A stretch of DNA of 64,000 nt from Clostridia bacterium (GCA_017466455.1 JAFTUD010000015.1:1-64000); one strand, 5' to 3'. Counted from the first letter of the stretch, positions 17,089 through 27,748 are shown. Made by a program: numbers and translations. The notes: generated by a model from the sequence alone, not told the origin.

Positions 17089-17176
17089 AGTAATACCTTG
17101 CCTTTTCTGAATTGAGGAAATATCCTCTACTCTCATACTATGTCGTTTCCTGTCGTTTGCTACCTGTTTTTTAGGA

Positions 17177-17812
17177 TTATTTAAGCACAAGCTTGTCCGC
17201 TTCAAGAAAATCGTGCGCAAACATCGTGCTGTTAGTCGGAATATCGGCGCTCGCCTCGCATTTTGAGCATCTTACAGTAATGTGGTCATCATAAATGTCA
17301 CAGCAGTAGTCGCCCTTTTCCTCACATTCGCAGTAAATCTTGCCCTCATCATTCAAATCGCTTATAACAAAGCGGATAATGTCAACCACCTGCGGGTCGC
17401 ATAAATCCTCTCTGTCCTTTTCGCGGTTTTGAAGCTCGGCAAGCTCGTTTTCGCCAAGCATGCTGAGTAGCTCGGCGTTTGATGCCTCAATGGCATCGCT
17501 TACCTTGTCCTCCTTGCCGATAAAGCAAATGTCAACACCCGAAAGTGAGCAGGGAATTACAAAAATATCACTGTTAAAGAAAACCGAGCTTGAAATAACA
17601 TGACTGTGCTTTGTAGCGCACACAAGGCAGGGCACCTCAAGACGCATCCTTCCGTCGGGTAGCTTTTCAACGCTCATATCGCTTCCCTTGCAGGGGCATT
17701 TTAGCTTGAATAGGCTTCCGCTAAGTGAAAACGCGCCGACCATGCTTGTGGTAACACCGCCACAGCTCGGACATCTATATGCAAGTGTAGCTTGCTTTTG
17801 ATTTAAAACCAT
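17177..17812 (-). CDS. Conserved zinc-ribbon-like protein of unknown function
   Basis: Soluble protein of 211 residues with several cysteine pairs. CPSCGG lies near residue 14, CPC near 39, CLVC near 62, a CECEEKGDYCC cluster near 167 and CSKC near 182. This suggests two or more zinc or metal sites. The middle is acidic and probably helical. The start has a perfect AGAGGTGA site. It has its own promoter and no operon partner apart from the small peptide downstream. I recall similar uncharacterised proteins in Clostridia, but no known function. Confidence 0.7.
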   Translation of the reverse strand: MVLNQKQATLAYRCPSCGGVTTSMVGAFSLSGSLFKLKCPCKGSDMSVEKLPDGRMRLEVPCLVCATKHSHVISSSVFFNSDIFVIPCSLSGVDICFIGKEDKVSDAIEASNAELLSMLGENELAELQNREKDREDLCDPQVVDIIRFVISDLNDEGKIYCECEEKGDYCCDIYDDHITVRCSKCEASADIPTNSTMFAHDFLEADKLVLK

Positions 17813-17843
17813 TAAAAATCACCTCTTTAAGAAATTCAATTAA

Positions 17844-17872
17844 AGTATACTACAAAAAAATCAAATTGTCAA
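17844..17872 (-). promoter_or_regulatory. Promoter of the zinc-ribbon-like protein gene
   Basis: On the minus strand TTGACA (17867-17872) and TATACT (17844-17849) have a 17-bp spacer. Confidence 0.85.
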
Positions 17873-17956
17873 CTGATAATTAAAATAAGAATATAACCAT
17901 TCATTTACGCCCGTTACCGTAAGTGAAGATACATAAATTTAAGAAGGGAGAAGGGT

Positions 17957-20356
17957 ATGAGCGCTGTATATGATTCATCAAGGCACGCAGTTTATGTTAG
18001 CGCATACGATCTTTGCGCCTATGTTTTGCGTGGCGGAGATATAAATAGCCGTGATTACAGGCGCGGAAACAAATATGGCGGAGCAATCGTTTCGCATGTA
18101 ATGAAGACAACGAAGCCAAATATTGCCGATGCCTTGTGCTTTACCGAAATGTATGACGGAATTACCCTTGTTGTATATACCTATCCCGAGGGTATTTTGC
18201 AGGACGAAAACGGAGTCTATGCAATAGAAAAAATTCATACTGTGCCCTATGAGCTTGACTTTATCCAAAATGGCGAGCTTGAAATATCAATAGAATCAAC
18301 CGTTGCCACCGCATATATAGCAATGCGTAGCCTTGGCGGATCTCAAATGGACGCGCGCCTGACCTTTATTGAGGAGGGCGGAGAGGAATCTCGTACCTTT
18401 GCGCAAACCCTGTCGTTTAAGGAAGCGGAAATGCGCTTCAAATCAATCGTTGAAATGTTCGTTCCCTTTATGAACATTCTTTACAGTCGCTCGGGAAAAT
18501 GCGTAAAACAGCTTGCCGACCTGAAATTCCCCTTCAAGGGCGGAGTGCGCGAGGGACAAAAGGAATTTGTCCTTGAATTCTTCAGAGCCATAAGGTCCAA
18601 GAAAAGACTAATGGTTCAAGCCCCCACGGGAACAGGAAAAACGATGGCATCTCTCTATCCCGCGCTAAAATCAATAGGCGAGGGCTATGCGGACAAAATC
18701 TTCTACTTCACAGGCAAGGCAACCACTGCCTACTCCGCGCTGAACGCAGTAGAGATTATGAGAGAAAGCCTGCCCGATTTTCGCTCAATCCTTATCACCT
18801 CAAAGGAGAAATGCTGTACGAGCTTCAAGCCGGGAGAGCATAGGAGGTGTGAGCCTAAGTATTGTGAGCGTACCCCTGCATTTTACGATAAAATAAATGT
18901 CGCGCTCATTGAGCTTTTGGAAAATTACCGCACATATACAAGCGATATTATTGAGGCAGTAGCGAAGAAATATTCCGTTTGCGCATATGAGCTTTCACTC
19001 GAGCTTTCAGAATGGTGTGAGCTTGTCGTGTGCGATTATAACTATCTTTTTGACCTTCAGGTCTACCTTAGAAGATATTTTACCGCACCCGACGCAAAAT
19101 ATGTATTTTTAATAGACGAGGCGCATAACCTTCCCGATAGAGCAAGGGAAATGTACTCCGCAACGCTCGAGCGCTCTATGTTTAAAAAATTACAGGCAAA
19201 ATTCCCAAATAACAGACACATATCCGCACGAATTGATAGTGTGCTTGCGAAATTTGATGAGTTTTATGAGCTTGCAATGACTGAAAAAAGAGAGCATGAG
19301 GGTCACTTCTACGGCTTCTATATCACCTCTCAGCTCCCCGATAATATAACCGATGAATTTAGAGAGCTCTTGAAGGGCTGTGAAAAGCTCTTTAATAATA
19401 ACATCAACGATGATGATTTAATGGACGCATATTACGATGTCAAGCATATGATAAAGGTGTGCGACATCTTTGATAAGCGCTTTACGATGTATATCGAGGC
19501 AGTAGACGACAGCGTCAAGCTACGCATTTTGTGCCTTGATGTGTCTAAATTGCTTGATATTTCAATGAAAAAGGGCACATCAACCGCGCTTTTCTCTGCA
19601 ACTCTTACCCCACCGGACTACTTTGCCGATATCTTGGGCTGTGAAAAGACCGAAGCATTGACACTCCCCTCGCCGTTTGAGAGGGAAAACCTCTGCCTTC
19701 TCGGCATAAGCAACCTTAGCACAAGATATGAGGACAGGCAAAGCAGTGCCTCAAATGTCGCAAATGTAATAAGAGCGACAATAGCGGGCAAGCAGGGTAA
19801 CTATATCGTTTACTTCCCGTCATACGCTTACCTTAGCGAGGTTAAGGAGGTGTTTGAGAAGCGCTATCCGAAAATAAATATAACCGCCCAAAGCCGAAGC
19901 ATGTCGGAAAATGCCAAAAAGGAATTTCTCGACTCCTTTGATGCTAAAAAGGAAGGCACTCTTGTCGGCTTTTGCGTTCTTGGCGGTAGCTTTTCCGAGG
20001 GTATTGACCTTCGCGGAGAAAGGCTGATCGGTGCAATCATTGTCGGCGTTGGCTTGCCTACAATAAGCACCGAGCTTAATATCGTCAAGGAATACTTTGA
20101 TAAAACCCGCGAAAATGGATACGCCTACGCCTATACCTATCCGGGAATGATAAAGGTTCTTCAAGCCGCGGGCCGTGTTATCCGTAGCGAGGAGGAAAGG
20201 GGAGTCGTCGTTTTAATTGACGACCGCTTTGCCACCCTCGAATACCGTGAGCTAATGCCCGAGCACTGGTCGCATCTGAAGCTCCTTACAAATGCTAACG
20301 ACCTTCTCAAAGAGGTAACCGATTTTTGGAAGGGCACACCCCCACCGCAGGACTAA
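17957..20356 (+). CDS. XPD/DinG-family superfamily 2 DNA helicase with iron-sulfur cluster
   Basis: ATP-dependent 5'-3' helicase of 799 residues, probably in DNA repair or structure resolution. After an N-terminal domain of about 190 residues come motif I (APTGTGKTM), four cysteines placed as in the XPD/DinG iron-sulfur domain (around residues 290-340), motif II DEAH, a GSFSEGIDL motif in the second helicase half, and motif VI QAAGRVIRS. The N-terminal extension resembles nuclease-like domains seen in some clostridial relatives but has no motif I can name. It is a single gene with a GGGAGAAGGG site, just before asnS. Confidence 0.88.
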   Translation: MSAVYDSSRHAVYVSAYDLCAYVLRGGDINSRDYRRGNKYGGAIVSHVMKTTKPNIADALCFTEMYDGITLVVYTYPEGILQDENGVYAIEKIHTVPYELDFIQNGELEISIESTVATAYIAMRSLGGSQMDARLTFIEEGGEESRTFAQTLSFKEAEMRFKSIVEMFVPFMNILYSRSGKCVKQLADLKFPFKGGVREGQKEFVLEFFRAIRSKKRLMVQAPTGTGKTMASLYPALKSIGEGYADKIFYFTGKATTAYSALNAVEIMRESLPDFRSILITSKEKCCTSFKPGEHRRCEPKYCERTPAFYDKINVALIELLENYRTYTSDIIEAVAKKYSVCAYELSLELSEWCELVVCDYNYLFDLQVYLRRYFTAPDAKYVFLIDEAHNLPDRAREMYSATLERSMFKKLQAKFPNNRHISARIDSVLAKFDEFYELAMTEKREHEGHFYGFYITSQLPDNITDEFRELLKGCEKLFNNNINDDDLMDAYYDVKHMIKVCDIFDKRFTMYIEAVDDSVKLRILCLDVSKLLDISMKKGTSTALFSATLTPPDYFADILGCEKTEALTLPSPFERENLCLLGISNLSTRYEDRQSSASNVANVIRATIAGKQGNYIVYFPSYAYLSEVKEVFEKRYPKINITAQSRSMSENAKKEFLDSFDAKKEGTLVGFCVLGGSFSEGIDLRGERLIGAIIVGVGLPTISTELNIVKEYFDKTRENGYAYAYTYPGMIKVLQAAGRVIRSEEERGVVVLIDDRFATLEYRELMPEHWSHLKLLTNANDLLKEVTDFWKGTPPPQD

Positions 20357-20400
20357 ACCCTAAAAAATCACAAATTTCTTAAAAAGATAACAAAAAACTA

Positions 20401-20429
20401 TTGAATAATTATAATATTAGTGATAAAAT
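20401..20429 (+). promoter_or_regulatory. Promoter of asnS-aminotransferase
   Basis: TTGAAT (20401-20406) and TAAAAT (20424-20429) have a 17-bp spacer. No T-box is seen in the short leader. Confidence 0.7.
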
Positions 20430-20480
20430 ATAATGAAATATTTTTAAAGCACTAATCATTATGCAAAAGAGGATGAAAAA

Positions 20481-21875
20481 ATGGAAAGAATAACTGTCAA
20501 GGAAATTTTTGCGTCACCAAGCACCTTTGCCGATAAGGAAATTACCGTATGTGGCTGGGCAAGAACGATAAGGGCAAGCAATGCCTTTGGCTTTATTGAG
20601 CTTAATGACGGAAGCTATCATACAAGCCTTCAGATCGTTTTTGAGGAGGCATTCCTTGAAAATTATAAGGAAATCGCAAAGCAAAATGTTGGATGCGCGC
20701 TTGTGGTAAAGGGCGTTTTGGTTCTCACTCCCGAGGCAAAGCAGCCATTTGAAATAAAGGCAAGGAGCATTGAGGTTGAGGGCGCGTCAGCTCCCGAATA
20801 TCCGCTTCAAAAGAAAAGACATAGCCTTGAATACCTAAGGACAATCGCTCACCTTCGCCCAAGGACCAATCTTTTCAGCGCAGTGTTCAGAGTTCGCTCT
20901 GTTGCCGCCTTTGCAATTCATAAGTTCTTTAACGAAAGAAACTTCATCTATGTTCATACACCGATAATCACAGGCTCCGACTGTGAGGGCGCAGGCGAAA
21001 TGTTCCGCTTGACCACCCTTGATATGGAAAATCTCCCTCGCACCGAGGACGGTAAGGTTGATTATTCCAAGGACTTCTTCGGTAAGAGCGTAAATCTCAC
21101 CGTATCGGGTCAGCTCAGCGCCGAAACCTACGCAATGGCATTTGCAAATGTTTATACCTTCGGTCCTACCTTTAGAGCCGAGAGGTCAAACACCGCCCGT
21201 CACGCCGCAGAGTTTTGGATGATGGAGCCCGAAATCGCCTTTGCCGACCTTAACGATGATATGCGTCTTGCAGAGGATATGATCAAGTTCGTTGTAAAAT
21301 ATGTAATGGACAACTGCCCGGCAGAGATTGAATTTTTCAATAAATTCGTTGACACAACCCTCGTTGAAAGGCTTACAAACCTTCTTGATAACGAGTTCGG
21401 CCATGTAACCTATACCGAGGCTATTGAAATTCTCAAAAACAGCGGTGAGAAGTTTGACTATCCCGTTGAATGGGGAATAGATATGCAAACCGAGCATGAA
21501 AGATACCTCACCGAAAAGGTGTTTGGTAAGCCCGTATTCGTAACCGATTATCCCGCCGACATTAAGGCGTTCTATATGCGTCTGAACGATGACGGTAAGA
21601 CCGTTGCCGCAATGGATATGCTCGTACCGGGCGTTGGTGAGCTTATCGGTGGCTCTCAGCGTGAGGAAAGACTTGATATGCTGCTTAAGGCAATGGAGAA
21701 ATTCCACCTTAATGAAGAGGACTACTGGTGGTACCTTGAGCTTAGAAAGTATGGCGGAACAAAGCACGCAGGCTTCGGCCTTGGCTTCGAGCGACTCATT
21801 ATGTATATCACAGGCGTTTCTAATATTAGAGATGTTGAGTCCTATCCAAGAACAACAGGTAGCGCAGAATTCTAA
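20481..21875 (+). CDS. asnS: Asparaginyl-tRNA synthetase
   Basis: Class IIb aminoacyl-tRNA synthetase of 464 residues that charges tRNA-Asn. The N-terminal OB-fold anticodon-binding domain (about 1-110, starting with VCGWARTIR) is followed by the class II core. Motif 2 is visible as [15 protein letters not shown] and motif 3 as [13 protein letters not shown] near the end. Length and motif order are those of AsnRS rather than AspRS. A ribosome site AGAGGATG precedes the ATG. The next gene follows after 19 bases and is probably co-transcribed. Confidence 0.95.
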   Translation: MERITVKEIFASPSTFADKEITVCGWARTIRASNAFGFIELNDGSYHTSLQIVFEEAFLENYKEIAKQNVGCALVVKGVLVLTPEAKQPFEIKARSIEVEGASAPEYPLQKKRHSLEYLRTIAHLRPRTNLFSAVFRVRSVAAFAIHKFFNERNFIYVHTPIITGSDCEGAGEMFRLTTLDMENLPRTEDGKVDYSKDFFGKSVNLTVSGQLSAETYAMAFANVYTFGPTFRAERSNTARHAAEFWMMEPEIAFADLNDDMRLAEDMIKFVVKYVMDNCPAEIEFFNKFVDTTLVERLTNLLDNEFGHVTYTEAIEILKNSGEKFDYPVEWGIDMQTEHERYLTEKVFGKPVFVTDYPADIKAFYMRLNDDGKTVAAMDMLVPGVGELIGGSQREERLDMLLKAMEKFHLNEEDYWWYLELRKYGGTKHAGFGLGFERLIMYITGVSNIRDVESYPRTTGSAEF

Positions 21876-21894
21876 TATCCTTTAAGGAGAAATT

Positions 21895-23181
21895 ATGAAA
21901 AAATATATAGAACTTACTAAAGAGGAGCTTCTTAGCCTGAAGGCGGAGCTTACCTCAAAATACAAGGAATATCAGGCTAAGGACCTGAAGCTCAATATGG
22001 CAAGAGGAAAACCGTGCGTTGAACAGCTTAACCTCTCAATGGGCATGATGGATGTGCTTAGTAGCGATGATGATCTCACCTGTGAGGACGGGACTGATTG
22101 CCGTAACTATGGCGTTCTTGATGGCGTGCATGAGGCAAAGGTGCTTCTTGCCGATATGATGGAGGTTGGCGTGGATAATGTCATTATCTACGGTAACTCA
22201 AGCCTCAATGTAATGTATGATACCATTGCTCGCTCAATGACTCACGGAGTTATGGGTTCAACCCCATGGTGCAAGCTTGATAAGGTGAAATTCCTTTGCC
22301 CTGTCCCCGGTTATGACAGGCACTTTAAAATCACCGAATACTTCGGCATTGAAATGATAAATGTTCCAATGACCAAAGACGGCCCCGATATGGATATGGT
22401 TGAGGACCTCGTTTCCAAGGATGAAAGCATTAAGGGAATTTGGTGCGTGCCAAAGTATTCTAACCCGCAGGGCTATTCATACTCCGCCGAAACGGTAAAG
22501 CGCTTTGCATCACTTAAGCCAAAGGCGAAGGACTTTAGAATTTACTGGGATAACGCATATACTGTTCATCACCTCTACGATGATGACCAAGACCAACTTG
22601 AAGAAATTCTTGAAGCGTGCAAAAAGGCAGGCAACCCCGATATGGTTTATAAGTTTGCCTCAACCTCAAAAATCAGCTTCCCGGGCTCGGGAGTCAGCGT
22701 TCTTGCATCATCTCTTAATAACCTTCAGGATATTAAGAAACAGCTTAGCATTCAAACAATCGGACACGATAAGGTAAATCAGCTTCGTCATGTAAGATAC
22801 TTCAAGAATATTGACGGAATAAAGGAGCATATGCGCCTTCACGCCGATATTCTTCGCCCGAAATTTGAGGCGGTGCTTGAAATTCTTGAAAGAGAGCTTG
22901 GCGGTCTTGGAATAGGCGAATGGACAAAGCCCAAGGGTGGCTACTTCATTTCCTTTGATTCCCTTGACGGATGCGCTAAGGACATCGTTGCAAGATGTAA
23001 AAAGGCAGGCGTTGAAATGACAGGAGCAGGCGCAACCTATCCATACGGAAAGGACCCACACGATAGCAATATCCGTATCGCTCCTTCATACCCACCAATT
23101 TCCGACCTTATCACCGCGGCAGAGCTTTTCACCCTTTGCGTAAAGCTTTCAAGCATTGAAAAAATCCTTAAAACAAAATAA
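21895..23181 (+). CDS. Aspartate aminotransferase, subgroup Ic (PLP fold type I)
   Basis: PLP enzyme of 428 residues interconverting aspartate and oxaloacetate with glutamate/2-oxoglutarate. It matches the unusual subgroup of large aspartate aminotransferases (PF12897). NMARGKPC stands near residue 37. GNSSLNVMYD is the cofactor phosphate region, PKYSNPQGYSY the substrate loop, and STSKISFPG carries the PLP lysine. RIAPSYPP near the C-terminus holds the substrate-binding arginine. It is co-transcribed with asnS, so supply of aspartate for asparagine may be the link (inference). Confidence 0.87.
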   Translation: MKKYIELTKEELLSLKAELTSKYKEYQAKDLKLNMARGKPCVEQLNLSMGMMDVLSSDDDLTCEDGTDCRNYGVLDGVHEAKVLLADMMEVGVDNVIIYGNSSLNVMYDTIARSMTHGVMGSTPWCKLDKVKFLCPVPGYDRHFKITEYFGIEMINVPMTKDGPDMDMVEDLVSKDESIKGIWCVPKYSNPQGYSYSAETVKRFASLKPKAKDFRIYWDNAYTVHHLYDDDQDQLEEILEACKKAGNPDMVYKFASTSKISFPGSGVSVLASSLNNLQDIKKQLSIQTIGHDKVNQLRHVRYFKNIDGIKEHMRLHADILRPKFEAVLEILERELGGLGIGEWTKPKGGYFISFDSLDGCAKDIVARCKKAGVEMTGAGATYPYGKDPHDSNIRIAPSYPPISDLITAAELFTLCVKLSSIEKILKTK

Positions 23182-23185
23182 CAGA

Positions 23186-23214
23186 AAGCAAGAGGGTATA
23201 CCTCTTGCTTTTTT
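23186..23214 (+). terminator. Terminator of asnS-aminotransferase
   Basis: AAGCAAGAGG and CCTCTTGCTT flank a 5-nt loop, followed by TTTT. Confidence 0.92.
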
Positions 23215-23221
23215 GTAGCAA

Positions 23222-23250
23222 AAAGCAGGCGCTTTTAGCACCTGCTTTAT
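23222..23250 (-). terminator. Terminator of the MFS transporter gene
   Basis: On the minus strand AAAGCAGGTGC and GCGCCTGCTTT pair and are followed by a T run. It overlaps the stop codon of the gene. Confidence 0.85.
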
Positions 23251-24485
23251 TCGTTTAAAAATTTCGTGTATTTCTTAAAGGCAAGCATAGCGAATATAAC
23301 GCCAAGCGCGCAAATTCCTATCCAAAACAGCACAGTCGCACTCCAGCCAAGATGCTTTGATACAAGCGCGATTCCGTACATTGAGCCCGCAGCTCCGATA
23401 TATGTGCATGCGTTGCAAAATCCGCCAACCGTTGAAGCCCTGCCCGTTTTTGCGAGTCGCCCTGGCACGCAAGAAATCAGTAAGAAATTACATGAGTGCA
23501 TGCAAGCGCATACAAGCCCCGCAAGAAGCAAGCATAAAATCCTGCATGCAGTGCTTTCAAGCGAAATCAAAATGCTAAGCGGAATGCAAAGCACCACCGA
23601 AATAGCAAATAAAATTCCGGCACCCCGTGCCTCGTTGTTGAATACCTTGCCCTTGTGAATTATTCTCACTACAAAAAGACTGATTATGGAGAATATAGGA
23701 AGCGCCACGGAAACGAGAATAGACTCCGAGCTGTCCCTGCCAAACGCCTCACTGTATAGAGTAGGTAGCCATGACTCAATTCCGTCACGCAAAAAGCCCA
23801 TAGCAATAATGCAAACGAAAATCATAAGCACGCCCGAGCGCTTGAAAACTCCAAAAAGAGGCTCCTTGCTCATAGCGTTATCGGGAGTGTTAAGCTCCGC
23901 CTTTTCCTTTTCTCCGCTTACAATGAACGACATTGCAATAAGAAAAATAACACCAACAACCACACAAAAAACAGTAGATGTGAAAAATACGCTCTCCCAC
24001 GACATAAACGAAATACATATCGGGGCATATAGGTATAGAATTATCGTAGAAACATGCGCACCGCAGGTGACAATAAGATTAGCCGTAACATATTTTTCGT
24101 GACTCAAATTGTCCGATAAAATGCGAACAATCGGTGGCCATAAAAGCGCCTGCGCAAATCCGTTTACCGCCCATATAGGAATCATCAAATATTGATTTTC
24201 ACAAAGCGGAAGTAAAAGGTTGCAAACCGCCGAAACCATAAGTCCCGAAAACATAAGATACTTTGGTGAAATCTTGTCCCCGAGATAACCGCTTATCAGC
24301 TGACCGAGTCCGTAAAAAACGAAAAGAGCAGTGCCAACCATTCCGGCAACCCCGCGGTCAATAGCTCCCTTTTCAAGCATCTCAACCATTACCACAGCAA
24401 AGGTCTTTCTTGAAAAGTAGCTTGCAAAATATGCAATCGTGCAAAGAGTAACTATTCCTTTTTTGGAATAGCGAGCCTTAATCAT
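23247..24485 (-). CDS. MFS transporter, organophosphate:phosphate antiporter-like
   Basis: Membrane carrier of 412 residues with about 12 hydrophobic helices. The first helix ends in YFSRKTFAVV and the loop between helices 2 and 3 reads SGYLGDKISPKYLM. Both resemble GlpT/UhpC-type organophosphate antiporters, as does the ALLWPPIVRIL segment in helix 4. The substrate is probably a phosphorylated small molecule but cannot be fixed. I chose the ATG at 24485 with a GGAG site; the frame is open 24 codons further without one. It is convergent with the aminotransferase gene and downstream of valS on the same strand. Confidence 0.8.
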   Translation of the reverse strand: MIKARYSKKGIVTLCTIAYFASYFSRKTFAVVMVEMLEKGAIDRGVAGMVGTALFVFYGLGQLISGYLGDKISPKYLMFSGLMVSAVCNLLLPLCENQYLMIPIWAVNGFAQALLWPPIVRILSDNLSHEKYVTANLIVTCGAHVSTIILYLYAPICISFMSWESVFFTSTVFCVVVGVIFLIAMSFIVSGEKEKAELNTPDNAMSKEPLFGVFKRSGVLMIFVCIIAMGFLRDGIESWLPTLYSEAFGRDSSESILVSVALPIFSIISLFVVRIIHKGKVFNNEARGAGILFAISVVLCIPLSILISLESTACRILCLLLAGLVCACMHSCNFLLISCVPGRLAKTGRASTVGGFCNACTYIGAAGSMYGIALVSKHLGWSATVLFWIGICALGVIFAMLAFKKYTKFLNE

Positions 24486-24566
24486 AAAAAATTCTCCGTA
24501 AATTAACCGTTTAATATAACATATGGAAATATTAGCACAAAAGAACCGTAAAATCAATACAAAAAT

Positions 24567-24598
24567 AAAAAAATGGCGAAAAATTTCGCCATTTTTTT
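24567..24598. terminator. Terminator of valS
   Basis: AAAAAAATGGCGAAA and TTTCGCCATTTTTTT form a long symmetrical stem 7 bases after the valS stop. Confidence 0.92.
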
Positions 24599-24604
24599 AT
24601 TAAA

Positions 24605-27229
24605 TCAGAGTGCCTTTAAGGCATCAAGAATACCTTGCTTTGTGCTTTCGTATCTTGCAAGCTTTTCCTTTTCGAGATTTACAACCTTTTCGGGAGCCTT
24701 CTTAACAAACTCCTTGTTGGAAAGCTTTTTAACAAGTCGGTCAATCTCGCCCTGTACCTTTTCAAGCTCGGCATTTAGGCGCGCCCTTTCCTTTTCTGTG
24801 TCAACCATCTCCGCCATAGGAATGTAAGCAGTTCCTGCGTGAGTGATGATTTGCACCGCGCCCTCGCTTGAATACTCATCAACAACCTCAACCTCAGATG
24901 CCGAGGCAAGCGCCTTGAAGAAGTCATATGTGTCAGGAGTAAATGCGTTTTTGTAAGGAGTAGTGATGAAAATCTTTGCCTTTCTTGATGGCGGAACATT
25001 CATCTCGCTTCTTCTTGTTCTTACCGCATCAATTACTGAAATTATCTTTTCCATCATCTCGCACTCAGTGCTGAAATCAAATTCATCATTTACATCGGGA
25101 TATGTGGAAATCATAATGCTCTCGCAGTCCTCAAAATGAGGAAGAGATCCGTAAATCTCCTCAGTAATAAACGGAATGAAAGGATGAAGTAGCTTCAAAA
25201 TGCTCTCAAGCACATAAATAATAACATTTTGAGAAACCGCATTTTGCTCGCTTCCCTTAGCCATGAACGCAGGCTTTGAAAGCTCAATGTACCAACTGCA
25301 AAATACATCCCAAACGAACTTGTAAAGCTCATCAAGAGCAATGCCAAGCTCATAAGACTCAATTTGAGTGCGAACATTCTTAATAAGAGCATTGAGCTTG
25401 CTAAGAATCCACTTGTCCGCAATTCCAAGCTTGTCACTTGAGGGAAGCTCCACCTTGTCAATGTCAATGTTCATCATAACAAATCTTGACGCATTCCAAA
25501 GCTTGTTTACAAAGTTACGCGCACTCTCAATCTTTTCATCGGAGAAGCGCATATCATTTCCTGGCGAGTTACCTGTTGCAAGCGCAAAGCGAAGCGCGTC
25601 AGCGCCGTATTTTTCTATAATAAGAAGCGGGTCAATTCCGTTTCCAAGAGATTTTGACATCTTTCTGCCAAGCGCATCACGAACAAGTCCGTGAATAAGC
25701 ACCGTGTCAAACGGCTTTTCACCCATATATTCAAGTCCCGAGAAAATCATTCTTGAAACCCAGAAGGTGATAATGTCATATCCCGTTACAAGAGTGTTGG
25801 TAGGATAGAAGTATTCAAGGTCCTCTGTCTTTTTTGGCCAACCAAGAGTGGAGAAGGGCCAAAGCGCACTTGAAAACCATGTGTCAAGCGTGTCAGGGTC
25901 CTGACGCATTTCCTTACCGCACTTAGGACACTTAGCCGTCGCATCCTTCGTTACAGCAATCTCACCGCAGTCATCGCAGTAGAACGCAGGAATTCTGTGT
26001 CCCCACCAAAGCTGACGGGAAATACACCAGTCGCGAATATTCTCCATCCAGTGGAAGTAGTTCTTGTCAAATCGCTCGGGAACGAACTTAATCTCACCCG
26101 TGCGTACAGCCTCAATCGCAGGCTTAGCAAGCTCCTCCATAGCAACGAACCATTGAAGCGAAACTCTTGGCTCAACGGTTGTGCCACAGCGATAGCATGT
26201 ACCAACATTGTGCGCATAATCCTCAACCTTGATAAGATATCCGAGCCTTTCAAGGTCCGCTACGATAGCCTTGCGCGCCTCAAAACGGTCCATACCGGCA
26301 TAAGCAGGGTAGTCCTCGGTAATCTTGGCATCATCGGTCATTACATTGATAATAGGAAGATTATGGCGTCTGCCAACCTCAAAGTCGTTAGGGTCGTGCG
26401 CAGGCGTAATCTTAACAACGCCCGTGCCGAAATCCATTTCAACATATTCATCGGCAATGATAGGAATTTCACGGTTTACAAGAGGAATAATCAGCGTTTT
26501 TCCAATAAGGTGAGTATATCTTTCGTCCTTAGGATTTACCGCAACCGCCGTATCACCAAGCATTGTTTCGGGACGGGTAGTAGCAAACTCCAAATATCCG
26601 CTTCCGTCGGAAAGAGGATACTTAATGTGCCAGAAATGACCGTTTTGCTCCTCATACTCAACCTCAGCGTCGGAAATAGATGTAAGACAGTGAGGACACC
26701 AGTTTATAATTCTCTCACCGCGGTAAATAAGCCCCTTGTTGTAAAGACGGACAAAGACCTCCTTAACCGCCTCAGAACAGCCCTCATCCATAGTAAATCT
26801 CTCTCTTGACCAGTCGCAGGATGAGCCAAGCTTCTTAAGCTGAGAAATAATTCTTCCGCCGTATTGCTCCTTCCAAGCCCACGCGCGCTCAAGAAATCCG
26901 TCACGGCCGATGTCGTCCTTGGTAACGCCTTCCTTGCGCATAGCCTCAACAATCTTTGCCTCGGTAGCAATAGATGCGTGGTCAGTTCCGGGTAGCCAAA
27001 GCGTACAGTAGCCATTCATTCTCTTATAACGAATAAGAATGTCCTGAAGCGTGTTATCAAGGGCGTGACCCATATGGAGCTGACCCGTGATGTTTGGCGG
27101 TGGAATAACTATTGAGAAGTGAGGCTTTGAACGGTCAATTACAGGTGTGAAATATTTTTTCTCGCACCAATTTTGATAAATTCTTTCCTCAAATTCGCTC
27201 GGCGAATAGGTTTTAGCAAGCTCTTTCAT
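24605..27229 (-). CDS. valS: Valyl-tRNA synthetase
   Basis: Class Ia aminoacyl-tRNA synthetase of 874 residues that charges tRNA-Val and edits mischarged threonine. The HIGH motif appears as HMGH within [14 protein letters not shown] near residue 50, and KMSKS near residue 525. The editing domain holds [14 protein letters not shown] zinc-like CDDCG and CPKC pair lies near residue 400. The C-terminal coiled coil, about the last 65 residues, is rich in Glu and Lys. The start is supported by an AAGGAG site. Expression is probably controlled by the T-box upstream and by an unusual spacer between T-box and start codon. Confidence 0.97.
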   Translation of the reverse strand: MKELAKTYSPSEFEERIYQNWCEKKYFTPVIDRSKPHFSIVIPPPNITGQLHMGHALDNTLQDILIRYKRMNGYCTLWLPGTDHASIATEAKIVEAMRKEGVTKDDIGRDGFLERAWAWKEQYGGRIISQLKKLGSSCDWSRERFTMDEGCSEAVKEVFVRLYNKGLIYRGERIINWCPHCLTSISDAEVEYEEQNGHFWHIKYPLSDGSGYLEFATTRPETMLGDTAVAVNPKDERYTHLIGKTLIIPLVNREIPIIADEYVEMDFGTGVVKITPAHDPNDFEVGRRHNLPIINVMTDDAKITEDYPAYAGMDRFEARKAIVADLERLGYLIKVEDYAHNVGTCYRCGTTVEPRVSLQWFVAMEELAKPAIEAVRTGEIKFVPERFDKNYFHWMENIRDWCISRQLWWGHRIPAFYCDDCGEIAVTKDATAKCPKCGKEMRQDPDTLDTWFSSALWPFSTLGWPKKTEDLEYFYPTNTLVTGYDIITFWVSRMIFSGLEYMGEKPFDTVLIHGLVRDALGRKMSKSLGNGIDPLLIIEKYGADALRFALATGNSPGNDMRFSDEKIESARNFVNKLWNASRFVMMNIDIDKVELPSSDKLGIADKWILSKLNALIKNVRTQIESYELGIALDELYKFVWDVFCSWYIELSKPAFMAKGSEQNAVSQNVIIYVLESILKLLHPFIPFITEEIYGSLPHFEDCESIMISTYPDVNDEFDFSTECEMMEKIISVIDAVRTRRSEMNVPPSRKAKIFITTPYKNAFTPDTYDFFKALASASEVEVVDEYSSEGAVQIITHAGTAYIPMAEMVDTEKERARLNAELEKVQGEIDRLVKKLSNKEFVKKAPEKVVNLEKEKLARYESTKQGILDALKAL

Positions 27230-27400
27230 AATAAAATCTCCTTAAAAGATAAATTTAACAAAAAATAGTGGTTTCAAAATGCCTTGGGGCAAGCTGTCAC
27301 TTCGTGACATAAATTGACCTGCGGTCATGAATTGCCTTCGGCGTTAGAATATCACTCCGAACTCCGAACTCCGCATTCCGCACTTTGTTTTCATTTATGA
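27230..27400 (-). repeat. valS leader spacer: hairpin array and 7-bp tandem repeats
   Basis: Between the T-box terminator and the valS ribosome site lie about 170 untranslated bases. They contain four short palindromes in a row (27280-27291, 27295-27309, 27315-27327, about 27332-27342) separated by AAATTGA/GAATTG-like spacers. A 7-base tandem repeat, ACTCCGA with variants, runs through about four units at 27354-27383. The build resembles the array at 194-407, but the sequences differ. Confidence 0.7.
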
Positions 27401-27630
27401 AAATAAAAAATCACCCTGAAAAAATCAGGGTGCAAGCGCACGGTACCACCTGAATTCGTATCACAGATACGCACTCAAAATCCTTAACGCGGATAAACGC
27501 CACAGGCTACTAAGCTCACCCGTGAAGCTCCAAAGCTACCTTCATTTCCCATACCTACCGCCTTCACACCATCGACAGCTCTCTTTGAGGAAGAGGGGAA
27601 ATTACTCCTCTTTTTCATCGCTTTGAGTGT
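27401..27630 (-). promoter_or_regulatory. T-box riboswitch controlling valS
   Basis: On the minus strand, after the promoter, a leader of about 220 nt carries T-box hallmarks. These are an AGAGAG segment, a candidate Stem I, and the conserved T-box AGGTGGTACCGTGCG (near 27438-27452). The terminator GCACCCTGA / TCAGGGTGA with a T run ends near 27407. Uncharged tRNA-Val would bind and prevent termination. A GTA codon at 27537-27539, followed by a purine, is the likeliest specifier, but this needs folding. Confidence 0.92.
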
Positions 27631-27659
27631 ATTTTATCACACCAAAGGGGGCTTGTCAA
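27631..27659 (-). promoter_or_regulatory. Promoter of the valS T-box leader
   Basis: On the minus strand TTGACA (27654-27659) and TAAAAT (27631-27636) have a 17-bp spacer. Confidence 0.88.
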
Positions 27660-27681
27660 TAGTTTTTTATATTTTATATTA

Positions 27682-27710
27682 TTGACACAGGCTAATTATT
27701 GTGTTAAAAT
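27682..27710 (+). promoter_or_regulatory. Promoter of the unknown 221-residue protein gene
   Basis: TTGACA (27682-27687) and TAAAAT (27705-27710) have a 17-bp spacer. It is divergent from the valS promoter, with only 22 bp between the two -35 boxes. Confidence 0.85.
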
Positions 27711-27748
27711 CAGTGTATAAGCAAGAGCAAAAGGAGAGAAATACCGTA

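Noticed and set aside
17089..17220. N-terminal extension of the 33-residue peptide
   Set aside because: The added residues are charged, lack a ribosome site and overlap the end of the next gene; the internal ATG has a ribosome site.
20357..20480. T-box or other riboswitch before asnS
   Set aside because: The leader after the promoter is only about 45 nt and has no T-box sequence.
25997..26809. 270-codon antisense frame inside valS
   Set aside because: It is the complement of a clearly coding synthetase gene, with no ribosome site and no recognisable protein features.
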